A stretch of 64,000 nt of DNA from Girardinichthys multiradiatus (GCF_021462225.1 NC_061816.1:6606119-6670118); one strand, 5' to 3'. Counted from the first letter of the stretch, positions 34,237 to 47,271 are shown. A program made the numbers and translations. Notes: a model not told the origin generated them from the letters alone.

Positions 34237-35611
34237 TTTCAATTCAATATACTACACGATATATAATATGCTGAAATACAGCATAATAAAATATTAAATG
34301 AAATAATATGGATATAATACAACACAATAAATCAAAGAAAAGAAAAACTTCACACAATAAGATTTGATAAAATAAACTCTCATATCTGATACAATTTCAT
34401 ATAAATACTGAGAAAATGGTAGTGGTCAACCAACCGGACATTGTGATCATTGATAAACAGCTGAGGACAGCCATTTGATTGATGTGGCCATACTAAACGA
34501 TGGAAACATCAGGAATTGAAGATCCTAAATATGAGAAGGAAATATAGCGGTACATTCGAAGAACCAATCCATCAAAGCGGCAGTACCTTTACAGCTGAGG
34601 AGCGTAAGATGAGAGTTTAACACCTCCGAGGTACAAATGATTGCAAGAGTGTAACGAAGCGCTGCTGGAAAACTGCATACCTGAACAGCAAATCTCCCCC
34701 TAGTAAATAACATTTAGGAAAAAAGAGCCTGTGTGCAGCAAATAAAGCAGCACAAACATGTTTGCAGGAATAATCTGACTGCCACGGAGGCTCCATTACA
34801 TCTTTCATCTTCATGTTAGAGAGAGTGGATTTGGCTTTCCATCACGAGGACAACACAAACTAACGCAGCAAGAATATGGCGAGCGGTTTGAGCTTTCCAG
34901 CTGCGAGGGGCTGCATCCGAGCAGTTAGCAAAATGAATTGAATCAGGGGGATTAACGGCACCTGTAAAGACCTGTCAGGTAGATTTACAGGCCCCGCTGA
35001 TAAGCCGGCAGCGAGGGATAAATGTGCCTGCTGTCCCGTCGGCTGCCAGCCTGTAAAAGGAAAACTGTCCATCCCTCCCACCTCCTCCTCTCTCCTGGCC
35101 TCTCTTTGGTTTTCCCCCCGGAGCTGCAGACACCTCCACCTCTGATAAGGTAATAACATCAATCCTGACTCCGGCTGCAAAGGTGAAAGCTGACTACAGG
35201 ATGGTGGAGACACGCTTTCAGGTTGATGAATGCAGTCAAACACTGACAGACTGTGTGTGTTGATGCCTGTTTGGATATCAAACGTGAACACACCCTTCGC
35301 TGTCAGGGTATCAGGGAAATGTCAGCCCCTCAGAGGTAGAAAAAGTTGCTTGTGGCATACGATTCTTCATTTTCAGGTTAAATCAGTTTTTAAAAAGGTT
35401 TTACTGCAACACAGGATTTCCTAACAACACTGAGAAGCACTGGATCATTTTGCTTTGCTACAAAACCCAATGAAGGAGCAGGATTTTTCAAACACAAATA
35501 GAACCAGTAACCAGGTCTAAGACTGGTTCAGAAATGTGTCGTTTTTTCAACATCTGACTGCTTTGAAATCCCAGGAAAAGTACCTGAAAAAGCATCAGCT
35601 TGTTCAGTTTA
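34237..35611. other. Unassigned non-coding stretch
   Basis: AT-rich to about 34500. 34860-35160 is non-repetitive with balanced composition (candidate regulatory DNA); a 143-codon minus frame there lacks protein features. Confidence 0.35.
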
Positions 35612-35880
35612 TTAATTCAATTCAGTTTTATTTATATAGTGCCAATTCACAACACATGTTGTCTCAAGGCACTTCACAACAGTCAGGTTCATACATTCCA
35701 ATTAATCCTAACAATTGAACATTACAGTCAGAGTTAGCTTTTTATTCAAATTGGATAAAAGGTTTTTCTATCTAAGGAAACCCAGCAGATTGCATCCAGT
35801 CAGTGACTTGCAGCATTCCCTCCTCCTGGATGAGCATGTAGAGACAGTGGACAATCACTGGCGTTGACTTTGCAGCAATT
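35612..35880 (-). mobile_element. LINE 3' end (AATAAAACTGAATT-tailed family), truncated
   Basis: Read on the minus strand: GACTGTTGTGAAGTGCC, TTGAGACAACATGTTG, TATATAAATAAAACTGAATT at the tail, preceded by CTGACTGGATGCAATCTGC and AGTGACTTGCAGC-antisense words. Same family as 49316-51010 and 54664-55254. Confidence 0.75.
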
Positions 35881-35899
35881 TAGAAGCAAAAATATTACA

Positions 35900-36200
35900 C
35901 TATAATAACAAGGTTCCAGCCATTTATATCCAGATACCCTTAAATAACATCCAGTGCAAGTAGAGATGTTTCTGGAAAAACAGCAAACAGGAAGCCACTG
36001 TTGAAAGAAAGCTGTAAGAGGTCCTTTTTGCAGTTTAGTCACTTAGGAGACACAAAAGTCATGTAGAAGAAGACAATCTGGTCAGATCAGACAAAAAATT
36101 AAACCTGTGTGGCAGAAAAACTGGCACTTCGTATGACCCTGAACACACCGTCCCCCCAGTGAAACACGGTAGTGGCAGCATTATGCTGTGGGGTTATTGC
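35900..36200 (+). mobile_element. Tc1/mariner-type relic
   Basis: GATACCCTTAAATAACATCC, GTTGAAAGAAAGCTGTAAGAG, TCTGGTCAGATCAGAC, CCTGAACACACCGTCCCCCC and AGTGGCAGCATTATGCTGTG are decayed but ordered words of a fish Tc1-type transposase gene. Same family as 11782-12250 and 51100-51690. Confidence 0.7.
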
Positions 36201-36261
36201 ATGTTTTTAGCTGTTTTCCTTGAGAAGGATCGCCATCCTACAGCTTTTGGATGCATTCCTT

Positions 36262-36447
36262 TTCAAACACATCTGAATAAAATGAATCAAATGAATGACT
36301 CGTTTGCAGGCCTCTGCAGAGATTAATGACCTTCTGATGAGGGGATTTAGCCATTTGATTCAGGAGTGCTGGAGAAGGTATCAATCTAAAAGTTGCAGGA
36401 TGGTAGCTCTCCAGGACTTGACCTGGTTACCCCTGACCTACAGAAGA
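36262..36447. mobile_element. Short dispersed element (MITE-like), copy 2
   Basis: GCAGGCCTCTGCAGAGATTAA, CATTTGATTCAGGAGTGCTGG, AAAAGTTGCAGGATGG and CTCTCCAGGACTTGACC. Related to 25692-25880 through the word order AGGTGTG...GCAGGA...CCTGAGGACC. Confidence 0.5.
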
Positions 36448-38164
36448 CCTAATGACTATGACCGACATGGAAAATCTTTGACTCTGTGTCTGGTGAAGCA
36501 TTTCTGTGGCGATTTAGTCAAATGTTTCAGATCAATATCCTACTTAAAGTCCCGGTGATGACCCATTTTCAGTTGTCTGGTCAACAATTAGTATGAAGGA
36601 ATTGGTGGGGCTTCTAATAGTTGTATCACTGGTGCTAACTATATCAACATACTTAAGTTATTGGTTGATCAGGTTGGGATCATGCTGCTGCAACAAGATA
36701 TGGATTCCTTTAAGGCTTTTTAAACATTTCATCAGGGTGCAAATAAATGTTTTCCAGTCTTAAAATATGCATAAAAAGTAAACTGATGATTCTCAACTGA
36801 CTGTATGTTTTTAGGTGATCATATTTAGCCACAAATCTATCTGAGACACAAACTTTTTGTCCATCTTCTAACCAGAACAACCCAACTTCCCAGGCAGGAA
36901 CAACAAAAATACCCCTCTAAATGTATAATGTTAAAACGTCAGGAGCAAACCTGCTTCTGCATAAGGTATAAATCACACTGCGACATTTGAGAGTCTTTAA
37001 CTTTTCATAGCCGAAGAATGGGTTCGGTCAGGAGACAACTCCGTCTCTGAGGTTGTTCTGGCCATCATCTTCTAAAACTTACAAAGAAATATATTTTTTT
37101 CCCCATTTATATACAGCTATTATAAAAGCAGAAATCCTATCATAGATGACCCTAAACAAGCAAGATAATATCAGAGATTTCTTGTGTTTGACTGGGTGCC
37201 TCCTGTTTGCACATGTGGAGGAGTATTTCCTCCCAGAGCTAACATCAAACATTCAGTTCCTCTCCCAGCTGGGGCTGCTCTTGTGTGGCCGGCCTCAGTG
37301 CTTTTCACCTGGCAGGACATATTTCTCCACAGAGGTAGGACTCGTTGAAAACTTGTTAAGGTCTGCTTATGCATCGGCACACCTCTAATTGAAAACATCA
37401 GGTTGCTACATTTACGAGGGCGCTTGTAAAAAGCTTTCCTGGCTGCGGCTGTTGCTCAATCCAGTCGTATGATTTAAATCAGGGACTGGGATGCGACAAG
37501 CCGCATGCATCCCAGATTCAGGGCGACCTGGGCCGGCATGTAGGACGCGTCCCTGGTGGACGTGTTCTCGCGGTGAGGTAATCCATGAGGTCAGCGTGCA
37601 GTGTGCTGCAGGTGGTGACTGGACCAGGAGACCATTTTCATGCATGTGTTTGCTGTCATCCCAAAGCACAGGGAGCAGCAGACTGTTTTCACTGCTGTCA
37701 GGACTGCTGTGTTGCTGAAGGTTAATTTGGTTGTTGGGCGTCTTTTCCACTTGGTTTGGTCCCAGCTCTGTGCTGCTTTCCAGGATGTGATGATTTGTGT
37801 TTCCAGGGGATTTTAAAGGGAAGGTAATGCCTCATACATGTCTGATTTATGTTCACTTTATTGATGGAGACAAACCATTGATTTCATTTAAACGTGTAAT
37901 CTTAGAATAAAATAAGGCTATAAAACCATATGATGTAAAAATGTGAACATTAAAATTAGCTTGTATTTCACAGTCCTTCCAGCTTTGTGTCAACAGTTTT
38001 GTTGCAATGTGCAACAATATGGATGGATTTGACAGGTCCAACTTTGGGTCCATCAAATCCAGCTCTGTTACCTGCTTCTGGCTTCACTTATAGAGCCAAC
38101 AGAAACAGCCGAGGGGTTCCCATCTCAGCCTCATCAATCCGTTTTCCATATTAATGTGAATGTT
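36448..38164. other. Unassigned non-coding stretch
   Basis: No gene supported. 37180-37400 and 37440-37700 are moderately GC-rich and non-repetitive. Confidence 0.35.
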
Positions 38165-38485
38165 TTAAGTTTTTCTAAAGGCAGACGTCATTCGTTCCAA
38201 GTTGCCTTGAAGCAAGAAGGTCCTGGGTTCAAATTCCCTGCATGGAGTTCGCATGTTTGCATGCATGTGTGGGTTCTCACCAGGTACTTAAATTTCTTCA
38301 CACAAAACATGAATGTTGGCTTAATGGGTGACTCTAAACTGTCCTTTGTCCTTTGAGTGTTTGTCCCAGGTGTCTTGTGCTGGACTGGTGACCCGTCTAG
38401 GGTGTCTGTTGACTGATGGAGATGGGCACCAGCCTGCCATTGACCCTGCACAGATTCAGTAGGCATAAAACAATGGATGGATGGA
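38165..38485 (+). mobile_element. Dispersed retroposon with (GGAT)n tail
   Basis: Contains TGGAGTTCGCATGTTTGCATG, TGTGTGGGTTCTCACCAGGTA, GGTGACTCTAAACTGTCC, GACTGGTGACCCGTCTAGGG, GATGGAGATGGGCACCAGCC and a GGATGGATGGATG tail. These are standard words of an abundant fish retroposon, thought to be an RTE-type (Expander-like) LINE 3' end; the class is inference. Other copies: 43678-43740, 45795-46012, 59722-59985. Confidence 0.65.
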
Positions 38486-38869
38486 TGAACATTCCATGGA
38501 GGGTCAGGACAACATGAGAAAAGTATAAGGCTGTTGTAACATCAGATCACAGCATTTTCAGTTTAAAATAAGCGTTTAATAAGTGAAACAGCTGTTTCGA
38601 AAGCTACAAATAATTAGCTAACTTTAGCGTCTTTATCAGCTGATTGACAGCAGTGGGAGGTTGTTGTTTATATTTCCAGAATTTTTATTTTCAATGCAAA
38701 GCATGAGAAAAGGACCACAGGGCTGCTCATTGTTGCCGTTATTTTTTTCACGCTATGTTTGTTTCATTTGTTTGTGAGTTGTCGCAACAGCGCCACCTTC
38801 AGCGCTCCAAGCAACTGCCTTTGTGGCTTATGCCAAGAACAGGCCCTACTTTGGTGTTGGAGAGGAGGC
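38486..38869. other. Unassigned spacer
   Basis: No feature recognised. Confidence 0.4.
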
Positions 38870-38970
38870 CCTGACAGACTGTCAACCTTCAGAATCAGAC
38901 GAACAGGGTGGGTTTCATCTTGGCTGCGGAACAACGGACCAGATATTTACTCTCGCAGAACAATATGTAA
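38870..38970 (+). mobile_element. Rex3/RTE-type LINE fragment
   Basis: CAGAATCAGACGAACAGGG, GGGTTTCATCTTGGCTGCGG and AACAACGGACCAGATATTTAC match the Rex3 RT words for 'QSGFRPGRGTTDQLYTL'. The fragment ends soon after. Confidence 0.6.
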
Positions 38971-40775
38971 CTAAACATCAGCTTTCAAATCCAATAAAGT
39001 CTACAGTTAGCTTCCCAACTCATTACAATTTTGTGTTTCAATTTCGTTGTCTGTGAAAAGCAACCAAAGATGTAGCTTCCTTCACTTTCCCCACTGGAAT
39101 CAGCTCCAAATAATCACCAACTGGAACAAAACTGTAGCTAGGATCTCACCAAACGCTGCATGAAGAGTACCTGGGTGGATCTAAAACGGCATACAAAGTT
39201 TAATATCCAAAAGCCTCAGAGGAATGCCGGGTCCAAGAATAAATCCATAAGAGCATCGCTGGCACGGACGTCTTCTTCTTAGAGCCATACAGTTTAATGT
39301 TTACCCATATTCCCAACTGGTGTGGAACACTATATATCTGCGAGAAGTAATATTTTTTTCAAAGACGTGAGCAAATGTGTTTGGATTGGCCGTGAACAGC
39401 TACCTCAGATTTAACACAGGCTTTAAGGGCTGATAGCATGTAAAAAAAATGTTCCATGAGCAAAACGTCTCAGAATAAAGGAGCGCATTAGATGAATATT
39501 TACATAAAGTTGGATAGATGGCGAAACTAAAAGCAACATACAGGTCTGGGACAGAGATCACTCACATAGCTCAACGTGGAGCCACATCTGAACAAGCCTC
39601 CATGATCAGAACCAAGAAAAATCCCTGTTTTTAATCCTTTCTTTAAGCAGGTACTCCCACTGAGCATTATTACCACAGGGGCTGGCTGCCAAATATGTAA
39701 ACACAGACATGATTAGAGGAGGATTTTACAGCTTCAATGCCCACATTGAAAAAGTATCAGTCTGTTTGATCAATACCGATGAAGGACTGATTGCTTTAAC
39801 AGATTTTTCACAAATAGATGGTTTCAGGACAGTGAAAGAACTTTCTTTTGCTCTCAATGCAAAAAAGAGCTGCAAAGGCATGTTTTGCACAATTCTCTGT
39901 TGCTTTACTTTTTAAACATTTGCTCTGATCCGATCTGAAACAGCAATGATCGACCGCTGACATATGGAAACTACACCATTTTGGCAACAAACACCAGCTT
40001 TATCTTCAATTACCAACTAAAATGGCCAACCCGGGGTGGTTTCACCAAAAACAAAAGCAACAGGCAGTAATACTCAACAATGTTGACAATATCTATAGAG
40101 ACACAATCTCCCTTACTAAGGCTTGAACCAACATTATTCTCACCATTACTGTCAATTGTTTTCTGTAAAATGATCCAAAGCTAAGGTTTTCTAAGACTTC
40201 AGCGCTAAAGTTCAACCACAGAATAAAGAACAAAAATTTAAAGGTTGAATTTCATGGATACATGCATCAAGTTTCTACTCCAGTCAGGTCTGCAGCAATC
40301 ATGCACACAACATCTTAAGATGTAACTAGTCCTGTCTCTTTATCTGTACACTACATTTAATTAATGTTAGAGTTTCAACCCTGATGTAGGAATGGCATCA
40401 CATTTAACCTAACCACAGTCTAATGTCAAGCTAGAGAACCAGTGGATGCACCTATTGTTTAGCTCATGCATTTAATTTGGCTTGCAAATCAGACCTCATA
40501 CTAGAATTTTGGGTGTTCTAGTTGCAAATCACAAAACCAGTTAGATCTGATGCTGCTGTAGCCAATAACAATGTATTTCTCCAATAAAGGGTCATGCTAA
40601 CAAATACAGGTTGTACAGTGGTGTGTGTACCACTGTTTTATTCTGAAACAAACCATCAATAGCATGAAAAACTGTTATATTCTTCATGTTTAACAACTAA
40701 TATTTAACCAGAACCACTCTGGATATTGAGTTCATGGTGGCTCCGGGACCTCTTGCTTGTAAAGCTGGAATGTTT
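38971..40775. other. Unassigned non-coding stretch
   Basis: No gene or transposon recognised. The 68-codon frame at 39709-39915 is unsupported. Confidence 0.35.
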
Positions 40776-40952
40776 TGATTTTTTAAATTTTGTGGCACTA
40801 GTGGCCTTTATTTCACATTATATAGACAGGAAAGGGGCAGAGGGAGAAGGGGGAAAGGTCCCAGGGTAGGGAATCAAGCCCCAGATGGCTGCGTCGAGGA
40901 CTTATAGCCGCTATATATGGTGAACACGCTCTTCTATACCACGCACCACCCC
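40776..40952 (-). mobile_element. tRNA-derived SINE relic
   Basis: On the minus strand the head GTGCGTGGTATAGAAGAGCG resembles a tRNA A box region and GGCTTGATTCC a B box (consensus GGTTCGANTCC). The 3' part has CCCCTTTCCTGTCTATATA and AAATAAAGGCCACTAGTGCC, the standard tail of a widespread fish SINE. The promoter boxes are degraded. Confidence 0.6.
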
Positions 40953-41029
40953 GTAAATGTGGAATCTAAACTCGGTTGGGCGTTTTATTTCATTTTATGA
41001 CTTGGACACCCAAATAAAAACTGAATGCA

Positions 41030-41689
41030 CCACATGTGACCAAGCTAATCACTAATAGCAATACAAGGCAATAACAGTGTGTTTCACTGTATTTTATGCA
41101 TCTAAACTCTAAAAGGGACATTTTCGCTAACATGGATCTGACTAATTTAGAGATACAAACTGTAAAAAGGGCAAATATACTATATATTATAGTGACTTAA
41201 TATTACAAGTTCTAAAAAAATATAGCTAGGTTAGCAAAAGCAGAACAACTAACTGTCATAAGTTTACCAGCTTTAAAATGTCACACATCCTAAATATTCC
41301 TCATCCTACCAGAAGGCTCAGAATCAGCTGTGATACTTCACGTTTAAAAGGGATTGCTAGCACAGCTGTGGCTAATTAAGCTAATGCTGCTAACTCAGAT
41401 TTAGCTTCTCTTCTTTATGCTCTGCCTGCTCTGCATAATGAAGCAATAACCCTCCCAAAAATCATTACTTGCATACTTTTTATTTCTGTGTCACCTTAAA
41501 AAAACAAATATAAAATAATCACATAGCTACATCAAAACTAAGTTGTTAGCCCACACAGTGTACAATCTGAGCAAATAACAAGTAGCATAGTATATTTGTA
41601 TGATACTGTTTTCAATATATCCCAGAAATCAGAACGTGGATTAGGAAAATACTTTCTGTCCATTTTAAAGATTTAACAGTTGTTAAAAG
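41030..41689. repeat. Tandem duplication, unit 1 (~660 bp)
   Basis: Pairs with 41690-42349 at an offset of about 660. Matching landmarks: CAAGCTAATCACTAATAGC (41041), AAGGGACATTTTCGC (41113), CAGAAGGCTCAGAATCAGC (41311), GCACAGCTGTGGCTAATTAAG (41362), and CAGAACGTGGATTAGGAAA (41630). Confidence 0.75.
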
Positions 41690-42349
41690 TTGTGAAGTGA
41701 TCAGGCTAACCACTATTAGCAATTCAAACTGATAGCAATGCATTTATTTATTCAGCTGCTAAATGGACATTTCCACCGACAGAAATTGTATAGTGGCATG
41801 TGCTTAATGTAATACAAACGCTTTAAAGTGCAAATATACAGGTGATTAGCTAAATATTTCAAATTCAAAATAAAATACCCAACTAGGTAAGCATGATAGA
41901 GCTAGTCAGAATCAACATATTATCACTATCACATTTATACTGCCTCTAAAAGGACAAGAGCCATGAGAAAAACATCCCAAATTTGCCTTATCCTGTCAGA
42001 AAGCTGAGGACCACGTATTATACTTTTATTTTTAATGGTAATGATAGCACAATTGTGGCGTATGATGCTAAAGAAGCATTAGCTTATTTGGCTTTGTCTA
42101 AAGCCACAAAAGCACATTTGCATATTTTTCTGTTTCTGTTGTGAAACAAATCATAAAACGTTACACAAATTTATTTAGCTTTAACTCGACCTGTTTTTAG
42201 GTCACAGTTAACGATAGTGTAAAGCTGTAAGCTAACAACTACCATAGTACAATAGTATTATAAGTTATGCTACATTTCATTTGTCCTAAAAGTCAGAACC
42301 TGGATCTAGGAAATGACTTCCAGCGAGCTCCATTTTAAGTCTGAAATGA
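41690..42349. repeat. Tandem duplication, unit 2 (~660 bp)
   Basis: Landmarks matching unit 1: CAGGCTAACCACTATTAGC (41702), AATGGACATTTCCACC (41761), CAGAAAGCTGAGGACC (41997), GCACAATTGTGGCGTATGATG (42048), CAGAACCTGGATCTAGGAAA (42294). Diverged by many substitutions and indels, so the duplication is old. Confidence 0.75.
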
Positions 42350-43677
42350 AAGCAGTGTATTTCTCAGCATTTTCTGATAACTGCGAAGGCCTATATGTGG
42401 TTCTTTATCTCACAAGAAAATGTTTTCACAATTTCAATTGGTTAGTGGGACACCATCCTTAGATTGGCTTATGCTAAAAAATAAACTCTTGTAGTGCAAT
42501 AATTACTATACAATTTTAACTGGAATGCATGTTCTGGAAACAGAACAAAATATCAGAAAAGAAGAACGATTGTCGGCTTTATTACAATCAGCAGCCTCCA
42601 AACGAAGGCTGAGAGTCTGCACTTGAGCTGACGAGCAGGGAAGCTTTGAAATGCAGATGGCGAGGCCCATTGAGTGTCACCTGTACGCAGCACTTTAACT
42701 CCTGTCGCTGAAATTAGCTTTTTTTCAAGAGGCAAATGGTGATGTAGCATCAGCCGCCAAGGAGCATTGGTGATGATTGCTCCATTCTGGCTGTCAGCGA
42801 GTGAAAACAAGGTATTCATGCTTTGTCAAAGCGACATCTCCTCTCTTTTTTTCAGCAATGAAACCACCTCCTCCCTTTCTCCCCATCTTCCTAACCTCTT
42901 ATCTCGACTTAGAATTACAGTTCAGAGTTTACTGATGCAGCCGATTACATCTATACCATATTTTCTATACCACATTACTTCCTTAGGACAAACTGCACAG
43001 AGCAGTCAGCTGACATATTAGAAGCAGTTGTTGTCATTTTGCTTCCCACTGATTAGTACAATGAAGCCTGTGGTGTTTTCATCTAACATGTTGTTAAAAA
43101 CCAATATAAACTGATTTATACAGCACTCAGAGGTTGACTTTTTAAACAAAGGGAAGAAAAATTCTGCGTTTATAAAATATTTGCTCAAGTTAAGCTAGAA
43201 TTACATTTAGAACTAAAAAGAACCAAAAAAAACTAAATTTCTGTCCAATTTCTGAAAACAAACAATAATTTTGTTATTGTTGTTATCAGTAGTGACAATG
43301 GTTATCTAATGATCTGTTAGTCTTTTCAATATTTGTTTTTATTTACTTTTTATACACTTTAATAATCACACTTTATGTGGTGAGGTTTTGCTCATATTGT
43401 ATTTTTATGACATTTTTTCTGTACATTGCTACTTTATTTAGTTTTTACTTTCCTTTAACTATTTATTTCATTTTCATAAGAATATTTATTTGACAATTCT
43501 TTTTTTTTGTAACTTTATACAGCCTTATTATATATTTTTTATTAATTTTACTACATTTTTATTTGATTTTTTGGTCCAATATATGGTGAAATATTTTTAT
43601 TTATATATGTTGAAGTTTTTTCATAATTTCTTTGTTGTTTTTTAGTTGTTTTGGGAAGTATTTTGAGAAATTGCTTC
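42350..43677. other. Non-coding stretch: possible conserved block, then T-rich DNA
   Basis: 42553-42830 is balanced in composition and non-repetitive, unlike the surroundings. 43330-43670 is strongly T-rich. No gene. Confidence 0.35.
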
Positions 43678-43740
43678 ATCCATACTGGGTCACGGGGGGC
43701 AGGTTCGTATCTCCAGCGGTCTATGGGCGAGCAGCGGGGA
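43678..43740 (-). mobile_element. Short fragment of the (GGAT)n-tailed retroposon
   Basis: ACTGGGTCACGGGGGGCAGG and ATCTCCAGCGGTCTATGGGC match the segment at 59765-59810 in the longer minus copy. Confidence 0.55.
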
Positions 43741-45794
43741 AAATTAATATTTATGGTTTTTTATTTATTTATTCTTGAAAATTTTAAAGAAATTCTATTT
43801 TTCTTTTTTTGTTATATATTGTGTTTTTTTCATCTCAGAATTTATTTAAATAAGTTTAATATCTTTTCAATGTTTTAGAAACTGTTTTGTTTAGATTTTT
43901 TGTCCATTTTAAATTTAGGTTGCTAATAACATAAAAAATATGTGTTACAAGGTGAACGAACCAAAAAGTGATTTCACTCTTTATTTGTTTCTGATTGAGG
44001 CAGAACTGAAATCATTTGCTCCAGAAAAATGTAGTTGTTCCTCTTACACTTCATTTATTCCCTGATGCTGGATACCGTACCCGGGTTGTGCATCCTTGCT
44101 TTATTTTCTCCCGTAAATCAAAGTAAAATACTTCCAGCCATTTGACACAATTAGGCGCTCTCTTCCCACCGTGTCGCGTCCCACTGCATAACCCTCATTA
44201 TCACGAGCCTCTTGCCTTTTAGATAACTTATAATGAGGCCCAAAATGTTTCACATTTTGCTTTTTCTCCAACACCGTCGCTTCAAAGAGACCTACTTCAA
44301 CCTAATTAGGAGTTCCAACTGCTGCAGTCAAATGCTTTTCTTGTTTCTTATGGGGTTAACAGCGGTGAGATGTAGATTTCCTCCAGACAGGGTCTGAAGC
44401 CATTATGTTGAATCTGTGACAGATATCACTGATGTCCGAGTCCTACGGTAATGGTCCTCGTTGCTCAGAACCGTGCGGTGTGGAGTTACCGCGCTGATGG
44501 TGAGGATGTTGTTAGTCAGATAATGTGGGGCTTTTTGCTTTTTATCCCCCCAGATCAGCTTACATTTACATCTACAGATCTGGGACTCCACATGAAAATT
44601 ACAACAATAAAAATCCAAGGAAAACCTGTTCTTCTACTTTGCTATGTTGTTGGACGAGCAGCTGAGTCCCTAAGGTCTCTGAATTATCCACCAAGGAGCA
44701 TAGATCCACATTAAGTCCATTTAATAGTCTTCCCATTCGGATGGAGCACCTGGTCGGAGGTTTTGGACGTGGACATACTTCCTCTCTGAGTGTCCTGTGT
44801 GCTGAGCAGAAAATGGGAAGCATGTGGCAGCTCCAACTTTTCCAAACATCTGCTCATCCCACTACACTTGCTTCCTCTCTTTTTAACAAATTAAATCAAG
44901 GTTATTCATGTTTCTGAGCACTGGACAGCACTGGACAGACCAACAGGACTTCTGCCTGTCTAAGGACATCGGACATAATCTTCTTTAGTCTTTAATGACG
45001 TTGTTCTGGGTGGAACAAATTAAACAAAAGATTCAACTGGAAATTTAATATATAACATAAAGTAAGGAAAAAGTTGTTCTTCAGAGTAAAATACATATTA
45101 GGGAACATTTACCTGGATCAGGTCAATTATAAACTTCTACCCTGAAGTTATTTAATCAACTAGTTACAACATATAACGTTTCAACAGGTTAGGGATTTCA
45201 TCAGGAGTGCCCCAACACTTTTGGCTTGTCAGGACAAATCAGACATAAAACGACAACTTTCTTGGACTAATTTCTGTTAGAACATTCTACAATGTTCTTA
45301 AATGTCTCAATGCAGGGAAAACCTCTCGCTTGAAGGAACTGTGGCAAAAGGAACTGTGCTGTCATATCACTGATGAAAAATGGAACGATGGAAGGAGAAA
45401 TGTAAAAACCCTGAGTGTTTGTAACAGAACCAAAGCTACTGAGCCTATGGTTCTCCACAGAGCCCGCCTCTCGCCTTATCAACAGCAAAGATTCTGACCC
45501 ACTTCATCTCCACAGTGCTTGAAATGTCTGATTGATGCAGGTACTCTTATCATTGATGATCCCTAATATTTCTAACTTGGAATAACTGATCATATTATCA
45601 GGGATAACTATAAAAGAAAGTTCTACAGTGCTCTCTTCTGTGCTAGAAAATGCCTCCCCCTGAGCTGGAGAACTGAAAAAACTCCTTCCAGGACACAATG
45701 GCAGAAGGTTGTAATCAAATACGTCTCTCTTGACTATCTGAGATGTCGGCTGCACAATGAAGATGATGTCTTTGACAGAAAATAGGAACATGGT
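43741..45794. other. Unassigned non-coding stretch
   Basis: T-rich at the start. 44070-44340 is non-repetitive with homeodomain-like sites (CTAATTAGG at about 44302). A 121-codon minus frame at 45504-45869 overlaps the next retroposon and is not supported. Confidence 0.35.
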
Positions 45795-46012
45795 GAGTGC
45801 CGGTGCCAAACAACCATGCACACTTACACCTAAAGACAATTTAGAGACAGCCGTTAACCCAACAGTCATGTTTTAGGACCATGGGAGGACACTGGAGTAC
45901 CCAGAGAGAACGCATGGGGAGAACATGCAAACTCCATGCAGAAGAACCCCAAACCAGGACTCAAACCCAAGACCTTCTTCCTGCAAGGCAGCAGTACTAT
46001 CCACTGCACCAG
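45795..46012 (-). mobile_element. Dispersed retroposon fragment ((GGAT)n-tailed family)
   Basis: CAACCATGCACACTTACACC, AGACAATTTAGAGACAGCC, CCATGGGAGGACACTGGAG, ACCCAGAGAGAACGCATGG, ACATGCAAACTCCATGCAG and CAGCAGTACTATCCACTGC: standard antisense words of this fish retroposon. The tail side is missing. Confidence 0.7.
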
Positions 46013-47271
46013 AAGTAGCACACATGATCATATCTTACTGCATCATGTTAAATTATAACTTATTCTGTCATCATAGTTTATCAACTTTGTTCCATCTTAT
46101 ATCATCTTGCACTGAACGTTAATGCATCATAGCCTACATCATAATATTACTATGTATTGTACTGTGTAGTACCATCACACTCTGTCTCAGGATCACAGGT
46201 TCATGTATTTTCACCTCTGTAATTTACGTTATTGTCTATATTTACTAGTTGCACACTGAGCATGCGACAAATCTGCCTTCCTAATGAGGTGCGGCAGCAG
46301 AAAACCGAAATCTGAGCGGACCGGTAAAAAATCTCCAAACACAAACTAATGCAGCCTTAGGATCAGCCCGCCGTCCACAAATAATTACAACCGTAAACCT
46401 GTCCCCTTCAAACTCAGTTGACCCTCGCTGGTTCACCTTTCTACTCCAGTAAGTTGCAGCTCTGCTGGCTTGTTCCTGTTAATAATACAAGCGGTGAACC
46501 TTGGACCTCACCTGACGGTTGTATCTGGGACAACAGCCAGCGCGAGCGTGTCTCTCAGAGTGTGTGCGTTTCCTTTCCCATAATCTGGCGCCCCACGCGA
46601 GCCGCAGAGCCCATAAAGCTGTCAGAACACATGTAAGACACGTCACCTCTGCCAGAGTTTCTCTCAGAGCCGCTGCATTATCACTGTGAATGAGCCACTC
46701 TGAAAGGTATGCACATGAGCAGGAAAATAAAGCAGACTCAGACAGACACACAGTTTTAACTCTGCAGATCAGGCCTGTAAGGTGTTACAACTGGAAGCCT
46801 GACAGGTTAAGAGAGTTTTTACACACTGCAGATATAGGATGTAAACTCCCAGAAAGAGGAATCAACGCTGAACCTATTGCAGCTGCTGGTGACTGTCTCA
46901 GGGGATGCTTTTCCTCCTGAAAGTCGTTGTGTTTCTACAGTAAACCCTTGCTAACTGGGACCAGGAGAAAGGTCAGAGATCAAGTGTTGAGCAGGCACTG
47001 TGTACGTACATGGGGGGCTCCTGGTCTGACGGCAGGATTTTGGTGAACAGATAACTTGTTTCTAATTTGCAGCCTTAAATTGCAAACAGAGTTTCAGGAA
47101 TGCAGGAACTCTAAATGCTCAGAGAAGTTATTGTGTGTGGAGATGATGGGTGGATTACAGCACTCACACATGTTGGGCTCATGTTCACCCTGAAAACACA
47201 GTGATATGCTGTGCTTGTGTCTTGTGTTCAAAAGCAGCGTAAGCATGAACATTCACGGACAGATACAGAGA
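46013..47271. other. Unassigned non-coding stretch
   Basis: No gene supported; 46400-46700 is GC-richer and non-repetitive. Confidence 0.35.

Noticed and set aside
34860..35291. 143-codon minus-strand frame
   Set aside because: No recognisable domain; sits in unique non-coding DNA; chance length for that composition.
45504..45869. 121-codon minus-strand frame
   Set aside because: Its 5' third is retroposon sequence (45795-46012) and the rest has no recognisable protein features.
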